A stretch of 64,000 nt of DNA, from contig OU612068.1 in the NCBI GenBank assembly GCA_914767715.1, positions 12,028,001-12,092,000 on the forward strand. Reading direction: 5' to 3'. The stretch comes from Membranipora membranacea. Taxonomy: Eukaryota; Bryozoa; Gymnolaemata; Cheilostomatida; Membraniporidae. The notes below the pieces were generated by a model. It was not told the origin of the DNA. It was given only the letters and a program-made list of their open reading frames with translations, and did no database searches. Shown piece after piece: positions 1 to 11,202 of the stretch (positions are counted from its first letter, which is position 1; each line of letters begins with the position of its first letter). The translations under genes and the position numbers were made by a program.

Positions 1-5
1 CTTAC

Positions 6-1262
6 ATCTGTGCACAGGCCAAGGCTACAGCAGCGACATGATATTTTGAGTGGGCCTGGGTTTGTTACCATCATAGGGAGCTTTGAAAGATTTTATTAAC
101 CGGAAATGACTAATTTTGATCATAAAAAATAATTATATTATAAATTACAGAATTTATATTTAGAGGAGGAATCGACTCTAGACACATGGCAGTTTTCTTC
201 CAACATAAACATGATTATTCTATCAAATTAGCAGGGACACCTTGCCGCTGCTGATTAACTAAAACGCTGCCAACAAACTGAAGATAGGGAAACTGCACAA
301 AAATTCATCATCAAGCTACAGAACGGCTAAACAACTTTTGCTCTCAATATGCATACATTTACAATGCCTCATAGTCCGTCTATAGCTCGGTGAATTGTGG
401 ATGAAATACTTAGGCCTACACTGTTGGCTCTTGGAATCTGAGCTCTTGATTTTCTTCTACAATTTATTGAGGAATTATTAGCTATAGGACAGATACAAGG
501 GCAAACCTAATACTATTTAATACTGAGTAGTGCCCCTTGATCTATGAGTAGGATGTGGATGACTTGTGGTCAGAAGAATAAATTACAGGTATAAATTCTT
601 TTCAAACCCTAAAGGCGAAGTCATATGATCACATTAAAAATGGACCACAGATCAGCTGCCATCCCAAGCACACAAGTAAACTAAGTAGCTATGATGGAAC
701 AGACAACCAACACAAACAGTCTTGGCCCACTGAATTCAGTATTGACTTACCGGGATTGGCCTCATGTTACATTGGAACATCGGCTTCGGCCTAGTGTAGC
801 GTAGTCTTTTCAGACCTGCTTTCTGCAGTTCAACAAACGTGTGAACAAATCTCTGCAAAATACAAATGGGCTTGTTTGAGTCCACCACTGAATCATCGAT
901 GGCAAGAAGTCATATATATTGAGAATGAAATATCTGCTATGTCTATTTTATGAGAAAATACAGTAAAAGGAAGTTGTACACCCATGGCTGACATTGACTC
1001 TTCCTAGTGACTAGGCAAATGAAACAAAAAATGTCTCCATTGCTCTGCTGTGTCTCAACAAAGAGGTAGAGGGTCATTTGAAATGTACGGCAGTCTTTAT
1101 TGCAGAAGAAAGAGAAGAAAAATAAACTCAACTTACATCATGTGCAGCATCTACCGCAAACAATAGGTAGATTACCAGCCCATATAAAAATGCTGACGCA
1201 GTTAAAACCGCAACTTCCAAAAGGTTATCAGAGATAAAAGGCATCATTTTAAACTCTTCCAT
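6..1262 (-). CDS. Unrecognised single-pass membrane protein, 5' exons (gene continues off the left edge)
   Basis: Exon 1 (1262 down to 1137) starts at an ATG with an in-frame stop upstream. It encodes 42 residues, with a hydrophobic segment at about residues 18-37 (LEVAVLTASAFLYGLVIYLL), and ends in a GAT|GTAAGT donor. Exon 2 (852 down to 751) has a good acceptor (TTTTGCAG) and a CCG|GTAAGT donor and adds 34 basic codons in the same phase (0). A third exon (80 down to 6) keeps phase 0 and ends GAT|GTAAG but has a poor acceptor (TTTCAAAG), so it is tentative. The predicted N-terminus is a short luminal or cytosolic stub followed by a probable signal anchor. I do not recognise the family. The consistent phases and splice sites are the support; there is no functional evidence. 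Confidence 0.5.
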
Positions 1263-2600
1263 GAATATCAGATTTAGTAGTGAGTTGAGTCAATGCTGGC
1301 AAACAGCACAATGCTCTAACAATGAAAAGGCAGCCATTAGCAACAATCGCTCTACTACAATAATTAGGTCAGCGACTTTGTGTCATCCACAATGATCATT
1401 AACAGTCCTCATGACAGGAACCTTGATTGTGGAGTTTTTGTAGTGTGTTGCCATTTTTTTGCTCGGAACAATCAATCTCAAAATGGTTTTTTCAGACATC
1501 AGATACTAACATCAGATAATGTTACTACAAAAATAAATATGGACTACTCATATACAAAACAGGTCAGATGTGTTTTTGGCCTTTTGTTTATGAGCGATTC
1601 TCTGTAATTGAAATTCATATCAACTAGAGCCCATCCAGAAATGGCTAAATTAACCTTAAACTTATATGTGCCTATGTGCATTCAAACTGTTATATCAGGC
1701 ATAATAACATGCACAAATCTCGTTCACTATAATATGAATGTTGTCTGCTAAAATTACCTGTAGGTCTCATTTTCTTATTTACAGTCCTAATGACAGGAAC
1801 ATGGATTGTGGATTGATTGTGTTTGATTGTTTTTTTATTGGTCTAAGTTGAGGAAGGGGGGAGGCATATAAAATGTTCTGACTTGTATAGTTGTAATCAT
1901 CAACCAATTTGAATGGAATCATTGACTCGCTACTTGTTTCTCTCTCTGTTTACATTATAAAAAGTGTTTCTCTCCTTGCATGACAGCCTTTGAATAATAA
2001 GCGCAGGTTAATTTCCAATTTCTTTTCATTTCAGTACTAACATCTGAAAGGTTTCTCAGGCTTACTCAGTTCTGACTTATCCTGTAAATATCTTGACCAG
2101 AGTAAACGGCTGGTAAACTTTATTTATGATATCGATATACTTTTTGTTATGCGTATATCCAAGCCTCAAAGGATAGGGGAGAAACAAAAAGACACCCAAC
2201 GGTACTTTCTAAATCATAAATCATGAAATTTTCCAGTCTTTTTGGAATATTAACAGAAAATTGTCTTCATAGTTGGCTTCTGAATCTCGATTAGGAGAGA
2301 CAGCTGGAGTAGAGTACCCATCACATTGGATGTTATCGTTATTAAAAGACAATGGTAAGTCATTGGAATTGTACAAAAAGAAGACAGCTAGAGTAAGATG
2401 TATTATGAGGTTTATCGCTGAGCCTAATGGAATTAGGTTTTTTGGTTCATTATTATAGGGAGGTAAAGATTTATATGCAGAACTCACGACCTAACAGGAG
2501 TAAACCAAATGTTGATTAGAGCTGGATTGATTCTTTGAGAACAAGATATATTATATAGATATATGTACAAGATATATGCCTATCAAGGAGAAGTGTGTTT
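1263..2600. other. Non-coding stretch, no supported gene
   Basis: AT-rich sequence between two minus-strand genes. I see no exon pair with matching phases, no tandem array and no obvious mobile element. It should contain the promoter of the leftmost gene, but no TATA box in a convincing position was found. Confidence 0.4.
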
Positions 2601-2653
2601 ATTCGGTATTGTTTTCTGAACTTTATTGGCTATATATTATTAAGCTGATGAAC

Positions 2654-3082
2654 TTAATATTTAAATGAACAGAAGCACTCGTTCTCTATACAGCGAGCCC
2701 TCTGGGTAAAAGCCCCGTTAGGTGCTAGTGTCTCACAAAAGTTTACTTTGCAATTGTAATTAGACTTGCATCCCTTTCCGAAGTATCCAGCTGTGATGGA
2801 AGTTGACTGTACTTCTACAATGAAGGAGAAATGGGATATCAAACTATTAATTCATGCTCAAAAATGTTTTCATGGAACCTCAACTAAGAAGTTTCAAAAT
2901 GTTTAACCCAATTTGTCTTGGCATTCTTAAATAACGTATATGAGAAACTCCATTGATCAAATATTAATTGACATTCAATTGTGCAGATTTTATGATAGTA
3001 TTGCGAGAGTGTACATCTTACCTGGAATGACAAACAGACAGACCGCCAGTAGGACTAGTGTTGTAGTGCTCCACATCTTCAT
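2654..3082 (-). CDS. Secreted six-cysteine peptide, defensin/CS-alpha-beta-like
   Basis: There are two coding exons: 3082 down to 3022 (61 nt) and 2814 down to 2654 (161 nt). Together they give 73 aa. Exon 1 encodes 20 residues of a textbook signal peptide (basic start, LVLLAVCLFVIP core) and ends CCAG|GTAAG. Exon 2 begins after CTTCATTGTAG and completes the split Glu codon. Cleavage is probable shortly after the EVQS segment at residues 21-24. The mature peptide of about 49 aa has six cysteines spaced C-X5-C-X4-C-X14-C-X4-C-X1-C. The closing C-X4-C-X-C matches defensin and short potassium-channel-toxin folds, but the second gap is X4 rather than the usual X3. The ATG lies in a good context (A at -3). 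A polyadenylation AATAAA lies about 30 nt past the stop on this strand. It could be an antimicrobial peptide, a toxin-like peptide or another secreted Cys-rich ligand; its activity is unknown. Confidence 0.68.
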
Positions 3083-4665
3083 TGTCTTGTATGGTAGGTT
3101 GGCTGGTTATCAAATTTCACTGTAAAGAATAAATTTAAACATTGTAGGATCAAATGCTTGGTTTTAGGTTTTTTATGAAGAGTGAAATCCAAAAGTAAAG
3201 CAATCACATATTTATGTGCATTGATTTAACCATAAACATATAAATAAGTATTTATATGTTTATGGATTTAACCAACATGGCGGGCTTTAGAAATGTTTTA
3301 AATAATTAACTAATTCTAAATGTCAATCAGTCAAACTTGATTAGTTAATATTAAAATAATTATGTTTGTGAGTATAGGTAGCTTCAATCATATTTAGTTA
3401 ATGTCAAACTACCTTAAAGATGGAGTGTAATTCAGACCCAGCATTAATTGTAGACACTTGGTAGTCTATCTACAAGGATTTACTTGTGCGGGGAGTAATA
3501 ATATGGACCAACATTTTTTTTATGAGACTTACTTTTAATTTGCTATGCTCAAAATTAAATCCTAAAAGCTTATGAGATCACGGTAATTACACGGAGAATA
3601 GCACGTCTTGTCAAGAGAAGCTACATTGAGCCATATCTAATAGCGTTAAGCATGATGATTAATGATATATTGATTTATAATTCATTAGAAAATCAATATC
3701 ATGCAGTGCACCTGCTTTCACACACATTGTGACACTGTAATTTAACTATAAACTGAACTGAAAATTATTGTATTACTACACTTTTTTACATCTAATTTTC
3801 TTCTAAAAAAAGAAAATTAGGTTTCAAAACAACATCAGCAGAGTCAAATATAGTTGAGGAATGTGTAGCTATAATGATTTTCAAAAATACTAAATATTTA
3901 CTGGGAGAAATCGCTTAATGTAAATCAGTCATTATTGATTGATAGGGCATTGTTTATGAGAGTCCTACATATGACATCATAATATTCTTGCTTATAAATG
4001 TAAACAAATTGTTATGATGTTTTTGGCGCCAAATCGGAGCACATGTACATAATCGGAATTGGGTGATCTATCAACCTGGATAGGGACGGGAAAAAGTGAA
4101 TCTGACCCGTACCCCCTCTTTAAAGAGACATTAGTAGAATGGTAGTAATTTTTTGAGAACTTACATTTTTTTTTCTGGAAGGAAGCTATACATAAAAAAG
4201 TACCAAATATTAGTCAAGGCACTTAGGCAACACTTCAGCTAGTAAAACTGATTTGTCTAAATGTGGATGAAACCACTGATTTGGTTTTACTGTCAATTTT
4301 TCAGTAATGAGTTGAATCCCGGAGCGGCTAAAAATTTTACGCCACAAACCAAAGGTCCACTTAGCAGCACAAATAAATATCTTATTGAGACGCAATCAAA
4401 TCATTGATACTGGCTGTGCACAGGTGTAAAGACATCATCATTACATGGAATGAGATATGGGCGCACCTCAAACCATGAAAACTCCCTCAAATAAACCTTG
4501 TTTTGTTGCTGCAGTCACATTTTGAATATTACCATACCAATGGGGCTGTATAACAACATAAGTAATAATTGTAAACATGAGTGTTGAACTGACTACTAAA
4601 ATAGGTTATGATTAACACTTTACCTTGTAACTGTTACTGTAATTCTTCTACAGGCTGCAGCAGAT
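3022..4665 (-). other. Upstream transcript structure of the Cys-rich peptide gene
   Basis: The signal-peptide exon is preceded by a strong acceptor (TTTATTCTTTACAG ending at 3120), so that exon runs 3119 down to 3022 with 37 nt of 5' UTR. Upstream, a candidate non-coding exon at about 4665 down to 4624 ends in AAG|GTAAAG and lies about 25-30 nt downstream of a TATAAAAG box. That predicts an intron of about 1.5 kb (4623-3120), and this intron contains the 34-bp palindromic insertion. The first exon is inferred from signals only. Confidence 0.45.
3231..3264. mobile_element. Minimal 34-bp TIR-to-TIR element (hAT-like relic)
   Basis: Two inverted 16-bp arms (CATAAACATATAAATA and its complement) are separated only by AG. 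They are flanked by a perfect 8-bp direct repeat, GATTTAAC (3223-3230 and 3265-3272). The same arm sequence bounds the 817-bp foldback at 15247-16063. The 8-bp duplication and CA-initial TIR fit a hAT-type transposase. Confidence 0.75.
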
Positions 4666-4690
4666 AGAGCCCAGTTGTGTGATATCTTGT

Positions 4691-4698
4691 CTTTTATA
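4691..4698 (-). promoter_or_regulatory. TATA box for the Cys-rich peptide gene
   Basis: TATAAAAG on the minus strand. It is correctly spaced from a putative start site near 4665 and a GTAAAG donor at 4623, and it fits an inducible, tissue-restricted small secreted peptide gene. Confidence 0.45.
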
Positions 4699-4699
4699 C

Positions 4700-5980
4700 T
4701 AAACTAAAGATTTGGACGTTGACTCCACTCCTTGAGTGAACCAATCAGATATAAAACAGGCCACACCTCTGTGTACGTGGAATATATATCACTGTTTATT
4801 CCAGATACGTAGATGCAAAGCAGTGACAGTTCTTCTAGATGAGCTATCATTCATCAACCATTTCTATCTACTGTTTGGCAGAGTTGTAATGATGTAAATC
4901 CCTGGACTTTATATCTCCGAAGGCTCCTGTAAGGCCATTTTAAAGTTATGGAGAAAATTTGAGTTTACTGACTCTGAATGTATGCCATGTATGCTGACTT
5001 TGATAGAGATAGTTTTCTTCTACTATGTTATTCAATCTTTTTATGTTTTAGTATATCAGTCACATATGTATCATTTGAAAGGCCATGTAGTAAATAGTGG
5101 CAATGCATCAAAATTATCCTGTCTATAGTAGACCTAAAAAGGCACTGTCTTATTGTTGTAGCTGCGATTCAGAACTAGCATCTTGTATAATATATGCTCA
5201 CATAATGTTTGCAAAGTAAGACCAAATGAGTCAGTCATACATTCTTAAACAGCACTTACCAGACAAGCAGGGTGGGTTGGGGCAGCTGTGGGGAAAATAG
5301 AATCGGGAAAACATATGATATTTTGACATTGATTTTGTTTCGGAGCCTTGTACACGAATGATAGATAGAAGCAACCTGAAGTGCGAAAGTCTTGTTGAGT
5401 AGTGAATGCCCTGCTTGCCCGTATCATCCAAAAACGTATGAGCAAAATGTGAAGTAAGTTCACCTTGATCAATTAATTTAGCCCAACCTGCCAAAAGACT
5501 ATTTAGTTTTGATACCATTCTCACAGGGTTGCTGGGAGTCAAAGGTGATCACACTCTTACGGTTTTGTTGCGCAGCAACAAAACCGTTAGAATACCACGA
5601 TCGTTACCATGTACCATCAGTTTTTGACATAATGTGGTAGAAGAAACTATTCATAGATACCCGGGGAAACATTACGAGCCAGCAGTTTTGGAAAAAAGTG
5701 GTTACGAAAAAATTCATCACAGGCTGGTTCAGCATCCCAAAGATGAATATTGAAAGATGATGCTGAGTAACCTTGTTGGTTGGATGATATTGAAATATCC
5801 ACACAATCTCAAACCCCCTCTCATCTGAACAAGAGCAGAACAAAAAATCATATTAATATTGATCACAATGAGATTTTTATCAATAGAACAAGCGGTTGAG
5901 ACTTGTATAGATTGTACATGGTTGAGTGCAGAGTTTTATTGTTGATTAACTAAATTGTTGATTAAAGTCAGATGTCATAT
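4700..5980. other. Intergenic stretch with one strong hairpin, no supported gene
   Basis: No gene model is supported. The only structured item is the 29-bp hairpin at 5559-5587. A 26-nt splice-bounded segment on the minus strand at 5285-5260 has no partner exons. Confidence 0.4.
5559..5587. repeat. Perfect hairpin, 13-bp arms
   Basis: Arms ACGGTTTTGTTGC and GCAACAAAACCGT with a 3-nt GCA loop. Pairing extends two more bases after one mismatch. It may be the abutting ends of a transposable element; no target duplication was identified. Confidence 0.6.
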
Positions 5981-5984
5981 CACA

Positions 5985-6205
5985 GGCCACATCCCGAAGC
6001 ATGAGTAGCAAAATACCAGTTGCCTTAGGGGCTAGGCTGCAATATCTGCGGCCATTAGCTCTCTGTTTGCATGCAGGCTGGAGCAAACCTGGGGCCAACC
6101 AAACCCCAGTAGTCGATAGACTGCAGTGGGATTCGTACCCACGACCTTCAACATTTGCATGCTGAAGGGACGGCGCTCAAACTAACTGAGCTACCTCCTT
6201 ATCCT
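5985..6205 (-). mobile_element. tRNA-derived SINE (copy 1)
   Basis: On the minus strand the 5' part reads like a tRNA: a TAGCTCAGTTAGTTTGAGCG A-box region and a GGTACGAATCCC B-box-like motif. The acceptor stem does not pair, so it is not a functional tRNA. The body (CTACTGGG...CCCAGGTTTGCTCC...CTGCATGCAAAC) matches the copy at 13831-14010, which defines a family. Boundaries are approximate. Confidence 0.65.
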
Positions 6206-7078
6206 CATAGGTATGGTGTCAGCAGTGCAACTGATTATAATAATGGTATTTCCCAATCGGTGGTATGAGATGTGCTACATATATTATATCAAAAATAGTG
6301 TTAGCCTTTCTGCACGCTATTTGCGTAAGTAAATTACACCTAAATGCAATCAGCGTTATAAATTGTTCCTGACAAAACTTTGTCAATTTTTCACATAAAT
6401 ATGAGAAGCATTGTTAATAAGATGCCTGCTTTGAACTATTTTTATCACAGCTTAATACTGAACATCTTGCACTGTCATTTCTGAAACCTGGTTTTCTTGT
6501 CTTTTTCAAAATATTTTTTAAAAGGTTACCATCTACATTGTGGTTCTCGACCTCACGGTAATGGCGGAGGCGTGTGCACGGGGGGGAAGGGGGGTTGCCT
6601 TCTTATTGTGGTGGCAATACTAAGCAAATGTCTAATGCTTTCATTCATAGCTATATTAAAAGGGAGAATTTTAATAATACTCGTATTGACTTATCTTAGT
6701 AAGAGTTGGTAGATATCCATAGTCTGTTATCTGTAGGTCTCATACGACAGAGAAACATTAGATGGAAATATACAGATATGTTTGAGATATCATCATCAGA
6801 CTCTTGTTGTGTATGCTCGGATGTAGGCTGTGTTCGTTCAATTGTCCTAAAATATATCCATAAATAGTAGACTTCAAATGTCGTCATTTCGTGTTTTTGG
6901 AGACGAGACCTCTGTGCTATCCGTATGATGAATAATAAGGTTTTTTCTGTGGTCTTAATCCTAATTAGCAGCGGTAGGTCCTATTCCCTGTCAGCTAAGA
7001 ACAGCATATACCCTCAAGCGTACATCTACAATAGCGCAAAAATTACATAAATATAAGTTATTTCTATTCCAATTAATA

Positions 7079-7157
7079 TAATGCAATGCAATTCAATGCA
7101 ATGCAATACACTGCAATGCAATGCAATACAATACAATGTAATGCAATGCAAAGCAGC
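7079..7157 (+). repeat. TGCAA pentanucleotide array
   Basis: Degenerate tandem repeats of ATGCA/ATACA units across about 80 bp. Confidence 0.7.
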
Positions 7158-7293
7158 AATGTGGCAAAATTACCCATCTATAGCGTAAGCAGTATAAGTA
7201 GTGTCTCGCTCACTTAATAATGAGCAATCAAACATATATTTTTGGTAATTTCTTATTGAAAGACCCCTCAAGTATGTAACAATGTGAACAAGT

Positions 7294-7433
7294 CACACTG
7301 ATCGTCAAAATTAGGGTATGAAATTAATTATCTACTGCACCGGGTGACGTAGTTAACGTCTTACTAGTGCAAAATGTACACGTCATAAGCTGGTGCGTAG
7401 ATTTCATGCCCTGATTTCGAAGATCAGTTTGTG
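7294..7433. repeat. Imperfect foldback (probable MITE)
   Basis: The left arm from CACACTGATCGTCAAAATTA pairs with the right arm ending TTTCGAAGATCAGTTTGTG. The internal segments AGGGTATGAAAT and ATTTCATGCCCT also pair. Arms are about 60 bp with mismatches; the termini and target duplication were not resolved. Confidence 0.5.
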
Positions 7434-8527
7434 CAAATTATTTGCCCATTAGGTGACAACTATGTGATTTAAGTCTCAATTAATTATCTTGGAGCTATGC
7501 AGAATTCAATGAGCACAAATTTGCATGAGTGGCAGCAGCAGCAGCAGCAGTAGTTTAACCATAGAAATAAGGCTAAATAGAAACCTAGACCGCTCTTGGG
7601 AGTCGTCCCACTTTTCGCCAATCGCCTGTATATAAATCTTAGGTAGGGTTTCTTTCAAGAATAAAATAGATGGACTAGCTGAAAAACTAACCCATTATCC
7701 TTACTACTACCTGGATGTAACAGGAATTTTTTCTGGACATTGAAACTCATCCAGATAACAGGCTATCCCTACCACTGATTGTGGTTAACCAGTAATAACA
7801 AAAACCGCAAATACTGGTTAGGCATCTATGTATCAATGTTTATGGAATCAACATTCTCAACGCTTATATTACACTCGAAATCAGCTGATTGGTCTATTTT
7901 TAAGTATCAGATGGTCCCGGGTCTGACATGATTGGATGAGGATGTGACAAGTAAATATTTCCTCCTCTGAATTTTCTTGAAACATTTGTGCCTCAGATGT
8001 CCCAAAATTAGTATAATAAATCAGTTATAAATTGATATTCTTCCATCCATTCCAAGATCATGTATGTCATATATATAAGTTTTTTCTGGTCAAAATTCTA
8101 TCTCATCCATGATAGGAGACTTAAATCAATCACTAGAGTTGTCCCCTCATTGATGTTGATTGGATAACTCCAAAAGAGGATATTTTGTCAAAGCATTAAA
8201 ATTTAATATTAAATTAAACACCATTATTCTAGCTATTGATATACAGTGATATTATCCCAGAGGTGTAAACTACTCGAGGCAGGAAAAGTTGGCCATTGGG
8301 TACAGGCTTAAAATTGTTAAATTTACGGCTCACTTACATTTACTCACTCTATTAACTTTATAAGAACCCCCACCCTTGCTATTTAATAATGGTACTAGCT
8401 CACACTAATTCACCCTCAAACTAACTAAACCTTCCTCTAGCTAATATTTACTTCTCTTGGGAAGGGAGGTTTCATAACTCACACTATAAAACCTAGCTGT
8501 ATCATTTGTGTTAGTAGACCATAGGCT

Positions 8528-8900
8528 ATTGCCAAATGGAGAGCATTGTACAAGAAGACATGGCAGAAACCTTGGTCCCATACCATAAGAACACAAAGAG
8601 TAAGCTGGCTCGGACACCTTCTCAGACTACCAGAAGATGCACCAGCCAGGCACAGCCCTAGGGATATATCTGAATCACCCAGAAAAAACATCCCAGAGGG
8701 GCCAGGAAAATATCATGGGTTGATACTGTCAAAAAAGACCTCAAAACATATGCTAACATTGCATTTGATAAATGTTTACATCTGGCGCAAGATAGAAAAG
8801 TGTGGAGGTCAATAGTGGCGAAGACAGTAGATGTTATGAGCTGGTACAAAATGTAACCCTGTTACGGACTTCGTCAAGAAGAACAAGTAAGTAAGTACAA
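8528..8900 (+). mobile_element. Decayed LINE reverse-transcriptase C-terminus
   Basis: One frame encodes the WLGHLLRLPEDAPARH motif that typifies the C-terminal end of many non-LTR retrotransposon polymerases. After a frameshift near 8690, another frame continues with WVDTVKKDLKTYAN and WRSIVAKTVDVMSW and reaches a stop near 8855. A GTAAGTAAGTA-type short tail follows near 8885. It is 5'-truncated and frameshifted, so non-functional. Confidence 0.7.
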
Positions 8901-9020
8901 GCCCACACTTATGAAGCCAAAGAACAGTGGTGAACCTCTTTAGGAGCTGTAGTTAGAATATTTTACACCGTCGGAACAAGCAATAAGGCTGAGTGATTTG
9001 AAAGCAAGAGCCTAGTAGGT

Positions 9021-9073
9021 ATCGCAATCTGATCGCTCACTCAGTGAGAGAGCGAGCAATCAGATTGCGATTT
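9021..9073. repeat. Palindrome, about 25-bp arms
   Basis: ATCGCAATCTGATCGCTCAC pairs with the complement ending AATCAGATTGCGAT around a TCAGTGAG centre. A related GCAATCTGATC...CAGTGAGTGAG sequence lies in the repeat at 36115-36308, so this is probably a small element remnant. Confidence 0.6.
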
Positions 9074-9612
9074 CCCTTCCATATAATGCCATCCCTGCCT
9101 CCCATATAATAGCCATATCTTCTAGGAAAATTCCCAAAACAATTCTAAGCTCTAATTTCATGATCGTATACATATTGATTGAGAAAAAGTTGACTAAATG
9201 TGAGCTAAACATAAATTTCAAGATTCCAATCCTGGGGGAAATGACGAATTATTTCTACCGCGAAAATACTTTATGCCTTAAGGTTATGCACAAATATTCA
9301 GAGGCTTTATTGCATTCATTGGGAGGACAAGTCATAAATAGCAATTTCCATAAATGTTAAAGCTTATCAGGCTGATTTCACCAATAAAGATCACGCACAA
9401 TATTTGCTGAGCTCTAGTGAAAGATAAGTTCACAGTGCAGTCTTATCTGTCAGTGCAAGCAAAAGAACAAGCGTCATATCTACATTGTACAAAGCCACTA
9501 TATAGATATCTGCGATACATAGCATGACTAAGCCGACGTTGTGTACAACAGTAAGGCATGGTAGAACGAGTCAATCAGAGGGACAGTGGGATAGGGGTTT
9601 AGTTAGTATCAG

Positions 9613-11202
9613 TTGTTCACTATAATGGCTATCACCAGTAATAGAGGATATTTGATATTTGCAGCAGTTGCTGTAACGTATCTTGTATGGACAATCATTA
9701 ACCTATGTCAGGTCAGACAAACTCAGACAGGATTTTACAGGGTTATCTTCAAAAACCCGAATATTATGTTAAATCATAGCAGGGTACAGGAATACAGTGA
9801 GTTAGCATCAACAGATGACTCTACCCTGCAAGATGACACGAGGCGTCTGAAGCTCATAAGAGAATCTCCCGCAGAAAAGTTGATACTTGCTTACACGGAA
9901 TGGTGGGGCGAATGGCCTTTAGATTTCTCACATTGTAAGCATCCGTGTCGACTCTCTATGGATAAATCGCTGACTTCAGCAGCTGACATGTTGTTGTTTG
10001 AGCTTAAACACATCTCCAATGTAAATATTCCGCAAGTAGCTTCAAGACAGTATAAAGTGTTTATTGTTATGGAATCGGCAGCGTTTGACTTCAATCGCCT
10101 CATATCAGAATGGAACGGGCATAGGACTGCCGCAGTTCCTGATTTTGGGCTTGGTGCGAGTGGGGGGTGGGGGGTGGGAAGGATGGAAGCTCTATTTGCT
10201 TTGCAATTCTGAGTTTTTAAGTAAACATGATTTTTAACTATTCAAGTTTTTCACAATTCCCATACTACAAACTATTACCAGTAGGGGATAAGAGAAGATA
10301 ACTCAAATGTGTGCGGAATAGGCGATATAGTTGTCTTCTCTTCTCCCCTACCGGTTATAGTTTGTAGTATGGGAATTGTGAAAAACTTGAATAGTTAAAA
10401 ATCATGTTTACTTAAAAACTCAGAATTGCAAAGCAAATAGAGCTTCCATCCTTCCCACCCCCCCACCCCCCACCCACACCAAGCCCAAAATCAGGAACTG
10501 CGGCAGTCCTATGGGAACGGGCAATTTAACATAACTATGACATACAGACGTGGTTCAACCATAAAACACTCTATCTATAGCGAGGATGTAAGGCAAAGAG
10601 AGACATCTTTAAGCTCCACAGACTACTCAGCTGGAAAGACTAAAGATATGATTGCCTATGTAAGTAACTGTGTTTCGATAGGTTATGACAGGATTGGGCT
10701 GATGAAGGAGCTTAGTAATTATGGCCTCAATCTAGACTTGTATGGTAAATGTGGCAAACCAGACAACCAAGACAACAAAGATTCTTCATACAAATTTTAT
10801 CTCAGTTTTGAAAACTCATTATGCGAAGACTACATCACAGAGAAGTTCTGGAAAGTTCTCTCCAGTAACCAGTATTTAATTCCAGTGGTTATGGGTGGAA
10901 AATCAATGGATGACTATCTTCAGGTTGCACCGCCGAATTCTTTCATTCATGTTGAAAACTTTACTACAATTGAAGGATTAGCAGAACATCTCAAGACTGT
11001 TGCATCGGACTCACAAATATTCAACAAATACCACAAGTGGAGAGAGCAATACCGACTTGTCTCAGGAGGACTTCTTCCAGCATGTGAGTTGTGTGAAATA
11101 GCCCACGAGAGGCCGCTCATTCCAGCTAGGACTGATTTATCACAATGGTGGAATGAGGGGACATGTCGGACTGCTAATCTTACCATTCATCCCGGAAAAT
11201 GA
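9613..11202 (+). pseudogene. Alpha-(1,3)-fucosyltransferase (GT10), split by a MITE
   Basis: This is an intronless type II Golgi enzyme that would transfer fucose from GDP-fucose to N-acetyllactosamine-type glycans. Part 1 (9613-10119) encodes residues 1-169, with a signal anchor at about residues 11-33. Part 2 (from 10522) carries the GT10 hallmarks: TMTYRRGS, VSNCVSIGYDRIGLMKEL, the acceptor-side YGKCG, the diagnostic FENSLCEDYITEKFW motif, and a Cys-containing C-terminus (CELCEIAH). A 394-bp element sits between them, and read-through stops at 10212. Element plus one 8-bp duplication is 402 bp, a multiple of three, and both parts lie in the same frame. The uninterrupted allele would therefore be 395 aa, normal for the family. 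An alternative start is the Met at 9625. In this haplotype the enzyme should be inactive unless the insert is spliced out. Confidence 0.85.
10120..10513. mobile_element. Palindromic MITE inserted in the fucosyltransferase (hAT-like)
   Basis: The TIR CATAGGACTGC at 10120 mirrors GCAGTCCTATG ending at 10513. Near-complete inverted arms of about 180 bp leave a loop of only about 22 bp near 10309-10330. It is flanked by the 8-bp duplication GGAACGGG (10112-10119 and 10514-10521). The arms include a G-rich tract (10159-10180) facing a C-rich tract, which could form G-quadruplex/i-motif structures. It encodes no transposase. Confidence 0.88.

Larger units (their letters stand above)
6206..8527. other. 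Repeat-containing intergenic region
   Basis: Contains a (TGCAA)n-type array, an imperfect foldback at 7294-7433 and a short CAG run near 7533-7551. No exon-like structure with consistent phase was found. Confidence 0.4.

Noticed and set aside
5260-5285. 26-nt minus-strand microexon encoding CPNPPCLS-like EGF residues
   Set aside because: Splice borders look good but no adjacent exon of matching phase was found, and the length is too short to stand alone.
6120-6200. A tRNA gene on the minus strand
   Set aside because: A and B boxes are present but the acceptor and anticodon stems do not pair, and SINE body sequence follows.
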